Of a stretch of 64,000 bases of DNA, positions 19,011 to 28,323 are shown piece by piece. A program made the position numbers and the translations under genes. Numbering within the stretch: position 1 is the first letter of the stretch; each line of letters begins with the position of its first letter. The DNA is taken from positions 50,351 through 114,350 of the forward strand of contig JAPHRE010000039.1 of NCBI GenBank assembly GCA_026195905.1, read 5' to 3'. This stretch comes from Pseudopelagicola sp. (lineage in GTDB: Bacteria > Pseudomonadota > Alphaproteobacteria > Rhodobacterales > Rhodobacteraceae). Below the pieces are notes generated by a model. The model was not told where the DNA came from and ran no database searches. It saw nothing but the letters and a program-made list of their open reading frames with translations.

Positions 19011-21584
19011 ATGTCGCGCTACATCGCCGCCGAAATCGAAGCCAAATGGCAGGAAGCCTGGGCCGGGGCCGAGAGCTTCAAGGCCGTCCGGGATGAAACC
19101 AAGCCGAAATACTACGTGCTTGAGATGTTCCCCTACCCCTCGGGCAAACTGCACATGGGCCATGTGCGCAACTATACGATGGGCGACGTGATCGCGCGCT
19201 ACAAGATCTCGACCGGCCATAACGTGCTGCACCCGATGGGCTTTGACGCCTTCGGCATGCCCGCCGAAAATGCCGCAATGGCAAGCGGAGGCCACCCCAA
19301 GGACTGGACCTATTCCAACATCGACACGATGGTGGACCAGATGAAGCCCCTCGGCCTGTCGCTCGACTGGTCGCGCATGTTCGCAACCTGCGATGTGGAA
19401 TATTACGGCCAGCAACAGGCGCTTTTCCTCGACATGCTCGACGCCGATCTGGTCTACCGCAAGAACGCCGTGGTCAACTGGGATCCGGTCGACATGACCG
19501 TTCTGGCCAATGAACAGGTCGAAAATGGCCGTGGCTGGCGCTCTGGCGCGCCGGTCGAACGGCGCGAGCTGACGCAATGGTTCTTCAAAATCTCCGACAT
19601 GTCCGAGGAACTGCTCTCGGCGCTCGACGGGCTTGAAAACTGGCCCGCCAAGGTCCGCCTGATGCAGGAAAACTGGATCGGCAAATCGCGCGGCCTGCAA
19701 TTCGGCTTTGAGCGCACCGACGGCGAAGACCCGATTACCGTCTACACAACCCGCCCCGACACGCTCATGGGCGCGTCCTTTGTCGGCATCTCGCCCGATC
19801 ATCCTATCGCCAAGGCGCTTGAGGCCGAGACCCCCGAGGTCGCCGCCTTCGTTGCCGAATGTCGCAAGGGCGGCACCACCGAGGAAGCCATCGAGACCGG
19901 CGAAAAGCTCGGCTACGATACCGGCATCCGCGTGCGTCACCCGCTTGATCCCAACTGGGAACTTCCGGTTTGGATCGCCAACTTTATCCTCATGGACTAC
20001 GGCACCGGCGCGATCTTTGCCTGCCCGGCCCATGACCAGCGCGACCTCGATTTCTGCCGCAAATATGACCTGCCGGTGATCGACACGTTCCTGTCGCTCG
20101 ACGATCCCAAGCCCGTTGAGACCGAAGCCTTCGTGCCGCCGAAAACCGAAAAGGTGAAATGGCTCAACCATTTCGCCGGCCTTGATGAGGCCACCGGCGA
20201 AGAGGCCATCAACGTGACCGTAGACTTTGCCGAGAAACAGGGCTGGGGCGAGGGCGTGACCAAATATCGCCTGCGCGATTGGGGTCTGTCGCGGCAACGC
20301 TACTGGGGCTGCCCGATTCCCGTTGTGCATTGCGAAAAATGCGGTGTGGTGCCGGAGAAGAAAGAAAACCTGCCCATCGAGCTGCCCTATGACGAAGGCG
20401 GCAAGCCGATCGACTTCTCCGTGCCCGGCAACCCGCTCGACCGGCACCCGACATGGCGCGACTGCGCCTGCCCATCCTGTGGCGCCCCTGCACAGCGCGA
20501 AACCGACACGATGGATACCTTCGTGGATTCCTCGTGGTATTTCGCCCGCTTCACCGCCCCGCGCGCCACGACACCGACCGACATGGCCGAAGCCGAATAC
20601 TGGATGAACGTCGACCAATACATCGGCGGCATCGAACACGCGATCCTGCACCTGCTCTACTCGCGCTTCTTCGCCCGCGCCATGCACATCACAGGCCACC
20701 TGCCCGCCAAATCCAAAGAGCCGTTCGACGCGCTCTTTACCCAGGGCATGGTGACTCACGCGATCTACAAAAACGCCGAGCGCACGGACGAAAACGGCCG
20801 CGCGATCTATCACTACCCGGCCGAGGTCGAGGAGCGTGACGGCACCACCTTCGTCAAGGAAACCGGCGAAAAGGTCGAGGTCATCCCCTCGGCCAAGATG
20901 TCGAAGTCCAAGAACAACGTCGTCGACCCTCTGGCCATCATCTCGGCCTATGGCGCGGACACCGCGCGTTGGTTCGTGCTCTCTGATTCGCCGCCCGAAC
21001 GCGACGTGGAATGGACCGCCTCGGGGGCCGAAGCCGCCGCCAAGCATCTTGCCCGCGTCTATCGCATCGCCTCTGAAATCGCCGCCTCCGACGCCGCCGC
21101 GAACGCAGCCGATGACGATCTGCTGCGTGACATGCACAAGGCGATCCGCGACGTGACCCTCGGCGTCGAAAGCTTCGGCTTTAACGCCGCCATCGCACGC
21201 CTTTATGCCTTTACCAACACGCTCGCCAAATCCAAGGCCGGCGCGTCGGCCAAACGCACCGCCGCCCTCGCGCTGGCGCAACTGATGTCGCCCATGACCC
21301 CGCACCTCTCTGAGGAAATCTGGCAAATGCTCGGCGGCCAAGGGCTGATCGTCGATGCGGCATGGCCCGAAGCGGATGAGGCGATGCTGGTCGAGGAAAA
21401 CGTGACCCTCCCGATCCAGATCAACGGCAAACGCCGTGGCGAAATCAGCGTTCCTATGGATATGAGCAAGGAAGAGGTTGAAAAACTTGTCCTCGCACAC
21501 GAAGCTGTCACTCGTGCGCTGGATGGGGCCCAGCCCAAGAAACTCATCGTTGTCCCCGGCCGGATCGTAAATGTCGTCATTTAA
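19011..21584 (+). CDS. leuS: Leucyl-tRNA synthetase
   Basis: An 857-residue class I aminoacyl-tRNA synthetase. The HIGH-type motif is HMGH at residues 48-51 within [16 protein letters not shown], and KMSKS is at 629-633. Between them lies the CP1 editing domain with [20 protein letters not shown] and the zinc-type insertion ([12 protein letters not shown], then [13 protein letters not shown]). The C-terminal anticodon-binding and tRNA-interacting region is complete. It charges tRNA-Leu. The GAAAGG upstream of ATG 19011 supports the start. Its 3' end overlaps lptE by 14 bases. Confidence 0.97.
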   Translation: MSRYIAAEIEAKWQEAWAGAESFKAVRDETKPKYYVLEMFPYPSGKLHMGHVRNYTMGDVIARYKISTGHNVLHPMGFDAFGMPAENAAMASGGHPKDWTYSNIDTMVDQMKPLGLSLDWSRMFATCDVEYYGQQQALFLDMLDADLVYRKNAVVNWDPVDMTVLANEQVENGRGWRSGAPVERRELTQWFFKISDMSEELLSALDGLENWPAKVRLMQENWIGKSRGLQFGFERTDGEDPITVYTTRPDTLMGASFVGISPDHPIAKALEAETPEVAAFVAECRKGGTTEEAIETGEKLGYDTGIRVRHPLDPNWELPVWIANFILMDYGTGAIFACPAHDQRDLDFCRKYDLPVIDTFLSLDDPKPVETEAFVPPKTEKVKWLNHFAGLDEATGEEAINVTVDFAEKQGWGEGVTKYRLRDWGLSRQRYWGCPIPVVHCEKCGVVPEKKENLPIELPYDEGGKPIDFSVPGNPLDRHPTWRDCACPSCGAPAQRETDTMDTFVDSSWYFARFTAPRATTPTDMAEAEYWMNVDQYIGGIEHAILHLLYSRFFARAMHITGHLPAKSKEPFDALFTQGMVTHAIYKNAERTDENGRAIYHYPAEVEERDGTTFVKETGEKVEVIPSAKMSKSKNNVVDPLAIISAYGADTARWFVLSDSPPERDVEWTASGAEAAAKHLARVYRIASEIAASDAAANAADDDLLRDMHKAIRDVTLGVESFGFNAAIARLYAFTNTLAKSKAGASAKRTAALALAQLMSPMTPHLSEEIWQMLGGQGLIVDAAWPEADEAMLVEENVTLPIQINGKRRGEISVPMDMSKEEVEKLVLAHEAVTRALDGAQPKKLIVVPGRIVNVVI

Positions 21585-22074
21585 TCGCCGCACCGCCCTT
21601 TTGTCTTTGACCGCTGCCTGCGGGCTTGCCCTCGCGGGGTGCGGGTTCGAGCCGACCTACGGAACCGGCGGCAGCGCCTCAAAATTCCTTGGCGAGATTA
21701 CCGTCGACGCCCCAACCGATAACCGAACCTATATCCTCACCCGCGAACTTGAGGATCGGCTTGGGCGCAATCTGAACGGGACATATGGCCTCTCGGTCTC
21801 CGTGACGACCGACGAAGACAGCACCGGGCGCACCATCACCGGCACAACCTCGCGCTATGACGTGATCGGCGAAGCAACCTATGCACTGCGCGACCTCGCG
21901 ACCGGCGAAGTGCTGACCTCTGGCAAGATCAAGAACTACGTCGGCTATTCCGCCACCGGCTCGACCGTGGCCACCATCGCCGCGCAAGAGGACGCAACCG
22001 AACGCCTGATGGTGATTCTCACCGATCAGATCATCGCCAACCTCCTTGCCTATGCGGCCACCACGGCGCAATGA
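21571..22074 (+). CDS. lptE: LPS-assembly lipoprotein LptE
   Basis: A 167-residue lipoprotein: signal region [20 protein letters not shown] with lipobox Cys24, then [10 protein letters not shown], the typical LptE start. LptE plugs the LptD barrel and helps insert lipopolysaccharide in the outer leaflet. Sequence conservation in the family is low, so the call rests on size, lipobox, the GFxPxYG motif and the leuS-lptE-holA order that is widely conserved. It overlaps leuS by 14 bases and holA by four, which indicates coupled translation. Confidence 0.88.
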   Translation: MSSFNRRTALLSLTAACGLALAGCGFEPTYGTGGSASKFLGEITVDAPTDNRTYILTRELEDRLGRNLNGTYGLSVSVTTDEDSTGRTITGTTSRYDVIGEATYALRDLATGEVLTSGKIKNYVGYSATGSTVATIAAQEDATERLMVILTDQIIANLLAYAATTAQ

Positions 22075-23096
22075 AACTCGCGCCGCGTGACGCAGCCCGG
22101 TATTTCGCCAAACCCGATGGCAGCCGCGCCGGCATCCTGATGTATGGCCCCGACACAATGCGCATCGCGCTCAAACGTCAGGAGCTTATCGCCGCCTTGA
22201 TCGGCCCCGCAGGCGAGGAAGAAATGCGCCTCTCGCGGATTCCGGCAGGCGACTTGCGCAAAGACCCGGCCCGCCTTGGGGATGCCCTCAAGGAAGTCAG
22301 TTTTTTCCCCGGTCCGCGCGTCGCCTTTGTGGAAGACGCCAACGACAATGCCGCGCCCGCGATCCTTGCCGCGCTCGAAGATTGGGCGCCCGGCGATGCC
22401 CAAATCGTTGTCACCGCCGGACAACTCAAGGCGACCTCGAAAATCCGCAAGGCGTTTGAGGGCCACCCCAACGCCTATGCCATCGGCCTCTACAACGATC
22501 CGCCCACCCGCGAAGAGATCGAGGCCGACCTCGCCCGCTCCGGCCTGCGCGAAGTCAGCCCCGACGCCATGACCGACCTCTCCAACCTCGCCCGCGAGTT
22601 GGAGCCGGGCGATTTCCGCCAAACGCTCGAAAAGCTCTCCCTCTACAAACTTGGCGATGCCGCCCCGGTCTCAAGCGACGATGTCATCGCCTGCGCCCCT
22701 GTCTCGACCGAAGCGGCGCTTGATGATGTGCTCAATATTGCCGCCGAAGGCCGCGCGCCCGAGCTTGGCCCGGTGCTGCGCAAACTTCAGGCCCAAGGCG
22801 TGAACCCGGTGACGCTCTGTATCGGTGCGACCCGTCATTTCCGCGCGCTCTATACGGCCGCCTCCGATCCCGGCGGTGCCTCGGCGGGAATCGCCCGCAT
22901 GCGCCCGCCGATCTTTGGCCCCCGCCGCGACCGCATGTTGCGTCAGGCCCAAGGCTGGGGCGCGGCCAAGCTCGAAGAGGCACTCACCATTCTGACCGAT
23001 ACCGACCTCAAATTGCGCTCTGCCGGTCAAAGCGCGCCGGCGATGGCCGTCGTCGAACGCGCGCTCCTGCGCCTGTCGATGCTGGCGCGCCGCTAG
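22071..23096 (+). CDS. holA: DNA polymerase III subunit delta
   Basis: A 341-residue protein of the HolA family. The N-terminal AAA-like domain has ILMYGPDTMRIALKRQEL and FFPGPRVAFVEDAND. The C-terminal collar domain has APVSTEAALDDVLNIAAEGR, TLCIGATRHFRALYTAA and a final KLRSAGQSAPAMAVVERALLRL. Delta opens the beta sliding clamp in the clamp loader. No Walker A is expected in delta and none is seen. It is the last gene of the leuS-lptE-holA operon; a dispersed hairpin element follows it. Confidence 0.9.
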   Translation: MKLAPRDAARYFAKPDGSRAGILMYGPDTMRIALKRQELIAALIGPAGEEEMRLSRIPAGDLRKDPARLGDALKEVSFFPGPRVAFVEDANDNAAPAILAALEDWAPGDAQIVVTAGQLKATSKIRKAFEGHPNAYAIGLYNDPPTREEIEADLARSGLREVSPDAMTDLSNLARELEPGDFRQTLEKLSLYKLGDAAPVSSDDVIACAPVSTEAALDDVLNIAAEGRAPELGPVLRKLQAQGVNPVTLCIGATRHFRALYTAASDPGGASAGIARMRPPIFGPRRDRMLRQAQGWGAAKLEEALTILTDTDLKLRSAGQSAPAMAVVERALLRLSMLARR

Positions 23097-23166
23097 TAGA
23101 GGTAGAGGGCGTGCTCCCGCCCCTTTGAGACATAGCAAAGCTATGCCGCCAAAGCGTTGGGCGTGG

Positions 23167-23249
23167 CTGGGGGCGCTGCCCCCAGACCCATTCCGAACTG
23201 GGGGTGCCGCCCCCAGACCCCCGGAGGTATTTTTACAGAGAAGAAGAGC
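23167..23249 (-). repeat. Dispersed hairpin element, copy B (two hairpins)
   Basis: Two tandem hairpins, CTGGGGGC-GCT-GCCCCCAG (23167-23185) and CTGGGGG-TGCCG-CCCCCAG (23198-23216), followed by CCGGAGGTATTTTTACAGAGAAGAAGAG. On the minus strand this reads CTTCTTCTCTGTAAAAATAC then hairpins, the same order as copies C and D. It lies between holA and the second GST gene and could also act as a transcriptional barrier after holA. Confidence 0.8.
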
Positions 23250-23331
23250 ACAGCGCGCGACCCCACGTTCCATCTTGTCGCCGCGCCTTCAGACTGCAAC
23301 TCTCTGGCAAAGATTTCAGGGAGGACAGGAT

Positions 23332-23916
23332 ATGTATGAGATCATCGGAAGCCCCACCAGCCGCGCCTTTCGCGTTATGTGGATGCTCGAAGAATTGGGC
23401 GAACCCTATAAGGTGCACAAGGAACAGCCCCGCTCAGAGGTCGTGAAGGCGCTCAACCCCTCGGGCAAGATTCCCATTCTCAAGGATGGCGATGCGGTCA
23501 TTACCGATTCCACCGCGATCATAACCTACCTTGCCGACAAACACGGCGTCGCAACCTTTCCCGCCGGCACCATTGAACGCGCCAAGCAGGACGCGTTGAC
23601 CCATTGCATTCTCGACGAGATCGACGCCGTGCTCTGGACCGCCGCACGGCATACGTTCATCCTCCCCGAGGACAAACGCGTTCCGGCGATCAAAGACCCG
23701 CTCAAATGGGAATATGCGGGCAACATCGACCGCCTGATGGACAGGCTCGAAGGCCCCTACCTGATGGGAGAGACCTTTACGCTTGCCGATATCATCCTTG
23801 CCCATTGTGGGTCTTGGGCGCGGTCTGCGGGCTTTCCCTCGGACAATGCGCGGTTCGCGGAGTATGTCAAAGCCTGCCGTGCACGCCCCGCGTTTCAGAA
23901 ACTCTCGGGGAAATAG
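23332..23916 (+). CDS. Glutathione S-transferase family protein
   Basis: A 194-residue GST. The thioredoxin-like half begins MYEIIGSPTSRAFRVMWMLEELG, with Ser/Tyr near the start as candidate glutathione-activating residues, PSGKIPILKDGDAVITDSTAI as the glutathione-binding loop and GETFTLADIILAHCG in the helical half. The substrate is unknown. GGGAGGACAGGAT precedes the ATG at 23332; the in-frame sequence upstream is a repeat element and not coding. Both GST genes in the window have a copy of the same repeat 80 to 110 bases upstream. Confidence 0.86.
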   Translation: MYEIIGSPTSRAFRVMWMLEELGEPYKVHKEQPRSEVVKALNPSGKIPILKDGDAVITDSTAIITYLADKHGVATFPAGTIERAKQDALTHCILDEIDAVLWTAARHTFILPEDKRVPAIKDPLKWEYAGNIDRLMDRLEGPYLMGETFTLADIILAHCGSWARSAGFPSDNARFAEYVKACRARPAFQKLSGK

Positions 23917-23932
23917 CGGGCAAAATCCGCAC

Positions 23933-23970
23933 CGACGCAATACCGACGTTATACAGACGCAATACCGACG
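23933..23970. repeat. 11-bp tandem repeat, locus 2
   Basis: Three full units, CGACGCAATAC (23933-23943), CGACGTTATAC (23944-23954) and AGACGCAATAC (23955-23965), and a partial fourth. The stop codon of the minus-strand flavoprotein gene (23949-23951) lies inside the second unit, so the repeat encodes that protein's last residues. Confidence 0.8.
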
Positions 23971-25130
23971 TGGGTTTTTTGGGCAAAACGGGCCGCATGC
24001 TGCCCCGCCCAAAGCCCCGTCGCAAAGCAGGCTGTAAGGAGGTAGCCCCCCGTCGGTGCCTCCCAGTCAAGCATCTCGCCCGCCGCGAAAACCCCCGGCA
24101 TATCGCGTATCATAAGCCCCGCATCAAGCGCCTCGAACCGGACGCCGCCCGCCGTTGAAATCGCCTCATCCATTGGGCGCGGCCCTTGGTGATGGATTGG
24201 CAAGGCTTTGAGAATATGGCCAAAATCGTCGGGCAAAGGCCGTGCAAACTCCATCAAGAGCGCCTGTTTCACAGGGTCCAGTTTAAGCGCCTTGCGCAGG
24301 TGATTGCCAAGGCTGGCCTTGCCCCGTGGCCGCGCAAGCCGGGCGCGAATATCAGCCTCGGAAAGGTCCGGCAGCAGGTCGAGGAAAAGCGGCGCGCCCT
24401 CGCGCATCTCGCGCGACACGGCATAAATGCCACCGCCTTCAACCCCTTGGGAAGAAATGATAAATTCTCCCAGAACCGCGGTGTTTCCTGCCTTCAGTCG
24501 CACATTCTTGACCGGCGCGCCAAAGTGCTTTTCCATATGCGGCGACCACGCGACCACAAAGCCCATATTCGCAGGCTGAAACCGCGCCAGCGGCACATCA
24601 AGCACCCCGGCCCACGCCCCATCCGACCCAAGCCGCGCCCAACTCGCCCCGCCACAGGCCAGCACCGTAACATCCGGCGTCAGAACCTGTCGCCCCTCCG
24701 GTGTCTCAAAGACAAACCCGTCCTCAAGGCCCACCCAACGCCACCGCGTCCGCAGTTCCACGCCCTGCGCCCCAAGCCGCCCAAGCCACGCCCGCAAGAG
24801 CGGTGAGGCCTTCATGGATTTTGGGAAAACCCGCCCCGAAGACCCGGTGAACATCTCCTGTCCAAGCCCTTGCGCCCAAGCGGAAACGGCCTCTGGTCCG
24901 AACGCCTCAAGCATCGGGCGCAGCATCGACTCCGCCGCGCCATACGCCTCCATAAACGTTTGAAACCGCTCGTCTTTTGTAAGATTAAGCCCGGATTTCC
25001 CCGCCATCAAAAACTTGCGCGCGACGCTCGGTTTCGCCTCGGCGACAACAACGGATAGCCCTGCCGCCGACAAGGCCTCTGCTGCCATCAACCCCGCCGG
25101 GCCGCCGCCTATGACAAGTGCGGATGTCAT
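23949..25130 (-). CDS. BaiN/HI0933-type FAD-dependent oxidoreductase
   Basis: A 393-residue flavoprotein. Residues 3-30 are a Rossmann FAD fold (ALVIGGGPAGLMAAEALSAA), followed by the family motif RKFLMAGKSGLNLT. Later blocks are VLACGGASWARLGSDG, and near the C-terminus GVFAAGEMLDWEAPTGGYLL, the second FAD contact. The family is HI0933-like (TIGR03862-type) and its substrate is not established. The last eight residues (THVGIASV) are encoded by the 11-bp repeat and are not likely to be functional. The ATG overlaps the stop of the upstream MscS gene by four bases. Confidence 0.85.
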   Translation of the reverse strand: MTSALVIGGGPAGLMAAEALSAAGLSVVVAEAKPSVARKFLMAGKSGLNLTKDERFQTFMEAYGAAESMLRPMLEAFGPEAVSAWAQGLGQEMFTGSSGRVFPKSMKASPLLRAWLGRLGAQGVELRTRWRWVGLEDGFVFETPEGRQVLTPDVTVLACGGASWARLGSDGAWAGVLDVPLARFQPANMGFVVAWSPHMEKHFGAPVKNVRLKAGNTAVLGEFIISSQGVEGGGIYAVSREMREGAPLFLDLLPDLSEADIRARLARPRGKASLGNHLRKALKLDPVKQALLMEFARPLPDDFGHILKALPIHHQGPRPMDEAISTAGGVRFEALDAGLMIRDMPGVFAAGEMLDWEAPTGGYLLTACFATGLWAGQHAARFAQKTHVGIASV

Positions 25131-26443
25131 GCGTCCGACGGTCGTGTATCGCGCAGCTCTACCACGCGATGCGGATAGGGAATCTCGATATCGTTGGCCT
25201 TGAGCGCATTCCAAACCGCAAAGAGAACCTGCGGCGTGAATTTGTTCTTGCCGTCATCAATCCCGTTGACCCAGAACTCGACCCCGCTATCGCCAAAGGC
25301 GCGCAGTTCGCAATCCGGGTCCAATGCGCCGCCCTCTTCGCCGGAAAGCACGAAATCGAGCCGGCCCACCGCGGCCTCGATGATCCCCGGTATCTTATTG
25401 ATATCCGTATCATAACTTACCGAGAACGCGGCCTCATAGCGATTGGCCGACCCGCTATCGGAATAGTTGACGACGCGCGTCGTGATGAAATCCTCGTTCG
25501 GCACCACGATCCATTTGCCGTCATAGGTCTCAAGGATCGCCGCCCGCGCCGTCATCTTGACGATGGTCCCCGCCTCGCCCCCGTCAAGCTCGACATAGTC
25601 ACCGACGGTCGCCTGCCCTTCCAGCAAAAGGATGATACCCGAGATGAAGTTCGACGCGATCTTTTGCAACCCAAACCCAAGGCCGACACCGATCGCACCG
25701 GTCAACACAGCCAGCGAGGTGAGCGATATGCCCATGATATTCATCAACAAAAGAAAGGCGACGCCGAAAATTGCGATCTCTGCGGCCTTGGCTGTCAATT
25801 CGCGCATCGCCGGGCGCATCTCGTCTTGGGACTTGATAAAGGCCGAGGATTGATCGTTCGACCACCGGCCCAGCCAGAAGATCGCGCCCCCCACGATGAC
25901 AAAGCGGATCAGGAACAAAAGCGAGAAGGACAGGTTGCCAAGCGGCACCACCGTCGCATCAAGCCACAACATGACATCATCCAAAAGCCCCACGGCATAG
26001 AGCGCCGCCACCGGAAGCAGGAAATACCGCCCCAGCACCCGCAACAACGGGTCTTTGATGATCTCGTGCACAAGAATCCGCGCCGCCAATAGCATAAAGA
26101 CCCGCTTGCCAAAGGCGATGACCGCCCCCGACCCGAAAAGCGACCGCGTGACGCTCTCGCCGATCCCGGTCAATCCATAGGCCAACAAAGGCAGTAAAAG
26201 CGGCACGAACATCAACACAAAGCGCCGCACCTTGGCGATGGCGTGGTCCTGCTCTTGCGGCGGTGCGAGGTATTTCTCGATCAAGGGCCGAAAGCGTTTG
26301 CTCAGGTAAAGCGCCGCAACATAGGCCACCACAAGAAGGGTAAATTGCGTCCATGCGGCGGGGCTTAGAAGCCACCCCTTGGCCATGTCCCAGCCCTGAA
26401 GCGCATAGCCCTGCACCGTGTCGAGAAGTTGTGACTGATCCAC
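25127..26443 (-). CDS. MscS-family mechanosensitive channel
   Basis: A 438-residue membrane protein with about five predicted helices in the first 250 residues and the MscS core after that: GVGLGFGLQKIASNFISGI as the pore-lining TM3, then LLEGQATVGDYVEL, ARAAILETYDGKWIVVPNED and VVNYSDS of the beta domain. It releases solutes under hypo-osmotic stress. The GTG at 26443 was chosen (AAGGGG eight bases upstream) over a TTG at 26507-26509; no ATG fits in frame. It is coupled to the flavoprotein gene by an ATGA overlap. Confidence 0.88.
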   Translation of the reverse strand: MDQSQLLDTVQGYALQGWDMAKGWLLSPAAWTQFTLLVVAYVAALYLSKRFRPLIEKYLAPPQEQDHAIAKVRRFVLMFVPLLLPLLAYGLTGIGESVTRSLFGSGAVIAFGKRVFMLLAARILVHEIIKDPLLRVLGRYFLLPVAALYAVGLLDDVMLWLDATVVPLGNLSFSLLFLIRFVIVGGAIFWLGRWSNDQSSAFIKSQDEMRPAMRELTAKAAEIAIFGVAFLLLMNIMGISLTSLAVLTGAIGVGLGFGLQKIASNFISGIILLLEGQATVGDYVELDGGEAGTIVKMTARAAILETYDGKWIVVPNEDFITTRVVNYSDSGSANRYEAAFSVSYDTDINKIPGIIEAAVGRLDFVLSGEEGGALDPDCELRAFGDSGVEFWVNGIDDGKNKFTPQVLFAVWNALKANDIEIPYPHRVVELRDTRPSDA

Positions 26444-26519
26444 CGCGAAAACCCCTTGAGACAACTGATACGCGTGCCATCCTCTTGCATGACGCCTATT
26501 GCGACTCAAGGAAAACCCT

Positions 26520-26813
26520 GTGTCAGACCCTATTTGCCCGCTTTGCGATCGCCCGATCCCGCCCGGCGCCCCTCAGAGCCAGCATCACCTGATCCCGCGC
26601 CTCAAGGGCGGCAAGGGCGGACCAACTGTGCTCTTGCATCAAATCTGTCACAACGAAATCCACGCAACCCTGAGCGAGACAGACCTCGCCCGCAGCTACA
26701 ACACGGTCGCGGCCCTGCGCGCGCATCCGCGATTGGCGAAATTCCTCCGCTGGATCGCCAAACGCCCGCCGGGGTTTCATTCCAAAACCCCCGGCGGGCG
26801 CCGCAAACGCTAA
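26520..26813 (+). CDS. Small HNH-endonuclease-like protein
   Basis: A 97-residue protein with a zinc-bound HNH fold: CPLC at 6-9, QHHLIPRLKGGKGG with His22/His23 and the second knuckle QICHNEIHATL at 41-51. This is a complete minimal HNH domain; the family includes free-standing nucleases of mobile elements and cellular nucleases, and the target is unknown. The GTG at 26520 is preceded by AAGGA. The last ~45 bases of the coding sequence form a perfect 12-bp hairpin (26763-26800). It is divergent from the MscS gene and convergent with an enoyl-CoA hydratase gene. Confidence 0.75.
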   Translation: MSDPICPLCDRPIPPGAPQSQHHLIPRLKGGKGGPTVLLHQICHNEIHATLSETDLARSYNTVAALRAHPRLAKFLRWIAKRPPGFHSKTPGGRRKR

Positions 26814-26823
26814 GCCTCTCCCG

Positions 26824-27435
26824 TCACGCACAAAGCTCCTTGATCCCGCGTGCGATCTCCGGCTTGGCCGCAAGCGTATCCGTCGCAATTTCGCACGCGA
26901 TGTCGACAAGGACATCCGGCTCGATGATCCGATCCACAAGCCCGAACGACAGCGCCTCATCGACCATGATCTTCTGCCCCCCCATAAGGATGAGCTTGGC
27001 CCGGCTTGGCCCAACAAGGGCCGCCATGCGCGCCGGGTCCGAGGGTTGCGGCAGATATCCGAGCTTCATCACCGGGTAAAAGAACTTTGCCCCCGGCACG
27101 GCAAGCCGAAGGTCACAGGCCAGCGCCATGCCCATCGCCCCGCCCGCAAGCGTGCCGTTGAGCGCTGCAATCGTTAGCCCCGGCAGCTTGGCGATATTGC
27201 CCGATAGCCGCTCCCAAACAGGCGAGGTCGCAAGCCCGGCGCGCGCCTCGTCAAGATCGGCTCCGGCCGAGAAGACCTTGCCCTTGCCGGTCAGGATCAA
27301 CACCTTCGCCTCGACCGCCGCCTCGGCAATATCGGCCAACTCTTCAAGCATCGCCCCGGTCAGGGAGTTCGCCTTGTCGGGCCGGTTGATCGTTGCAATC
27401 CAAAGCCCGTTCTCCTGTTTCTGAAGCTCAATCAT
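26824..27435 (-). CDS. Enoyl-CoA hydratase/isomerase family protein
   Basis: A 203-residue crotonase-fold protein. Motifs are ATINRPDKANSLTGAMLEEL, the oxyanion-hole strand FSAGADLDEARAG, and TIAALNGTLAGGAMGMALACDLRLA. The family hydrates or isomerises acyl-CoA double bonds. At 203 residues it lacks some of the C-terminal helices of a standard 260-residue enzyme, so trimer packing may differ. It is coupled to the upstream SDR gene by a four-base overlap, suggesting a shared fatty-acid or ring-degradation step. Confidence 0.82.
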   Translation of the reverse strand: MIELQKQENGLWIATINRPDKANSLTGAMLEELADIAEAAVEAKVLILTGKGKVFSAGADLDEARAGLATSPVWERLSGNIAKLPGLTIAALNGTLAGGAMGMALACDLRLAVPGAKFFYPVMKLGYLPQPSDPARMAALVGPSRAKLILMGGQKIMVDEALSFGLVDRIIEPDVLVDIACEIATDTLAAKPEIARGIKELCA

Positions 27436-28181
27436 ATCAGCCCCACCGCCTTTCTGATGCTCTCATCGCGTAGTGAAATCTCATCGCCAAGCCACGCATC
27501 GCCGCCCGCCCCACACATCCACAAAAGGCACTTGGCGGGCCACTCCGGCGGGATATGGTCGGACCAATCCAGCTTGCTGATCGGGTTGACGCCGCTGGCC
27601 TTGATCTCTCGCTGCATTTCCGTCGCAACGGTCCCCGGCGACAGGCCAATGGCGCGAATGCCCTTGTCGCGCGCTTCCTTGTCGATACAGCGCGTGAGCA
27701 TGTTCACCGCCGCCTTGGAGGCGCAATAATGGCTCCAGGCCTCGACCGGCCCATGCGCCGCGCCCGACGAAATCGTCAGGATCGTGCCGCCGCCCTGCGC
27801 CTCCATTACCGGCATCGCCGCGCGCATGCCGTGATAGACGCCCTTGACGTTGATATCTATGACCTTGCCCCACCCCTCGGGGTCCGAGGCGTCCAGATGC
27901 GAAATCGGCTCGATCACGCCCGCGTTGTTGATTAGCACATCAAGCCCACCAAACGTCTCGACCGCCTTGTCGACCGCCGCCACGACCGAGGCGTAATCCG
28001 CCACATCGCAAGGCACGGCGCGCGCCTTGTCGCCAATCTCGCCCGCAATCCGTTCAATCTCTGCCGCACTGCGCGCCGATAGGACAACATTGGCTCCGGC
28101 CTCGGCAAAGACCCGCGCCGCCGACTCGCCAATCCCCCGGCTTGCGCCCGTGATAAGTACCGTTTTTCCCTGCATCGTCAT
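27432..28181 (-). CDS. Short-chain dehydrogenase/reductase
   Basis: A 249-residue SDR: cofactor motif TGASRGIGESAA near residue 11, NNAGVIEP, catalytic Ser in ILTISSGAAHG and the YxxxK pair in YCASKAAVNM. It would reduce or oxidise a hydroxy/keto group with NAD(P). GAGGGAAGCGAACAC precedes the ATG at 28181 (a second ATG two codons later is also possible). It is the first gene of a pair with the enoyl-CoA hydratase and is divergent from pmbA across 142 bases. Confidence 0.86.
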   Translation of the reverse strand: MTMQGKTVLITGASRGIGESAARVFAEAGANVVLSARSAAEIERIAGEIGDKARAVPCDVADYASVVAAVDKAVETFGGLDVLINNAGVIEPISHLDASDPEGWGKVIDINVKGVYHGMRAAMPVMEAQGGGTILTISSGAAHGPVEAWSHYCASKAAVNMLTRCIDKEARDKGIRAIGLSPGTVATEMQREIKASGVNPISKLDWSDHIPPEWPAKCLLWMCGAGGDAWLGDEISLRDESIRKAVGLI

Positions 28182-28323
28182 GTGTTCGCTTCCCTCTCGC
28201 GCTATTTCTCTTTTGGTAAACCGCCCTGCCACGCAGGTCTAGACATCGGTGACATCGCGCCCCGCGCCCTTGCGCCCTGCCCTGTCCCGGTCTACCTCAA
28301 TAGAAACCGTTTTCGGGGGGGCC

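Noticed and set aside
18960-21593. An 877-codon open frame on the minus strand opposite leuS
   Set aside because: It is a mirror of leuS caused by GC-rich codon bias; it has no recognisable domains and leuS is unambiguous.
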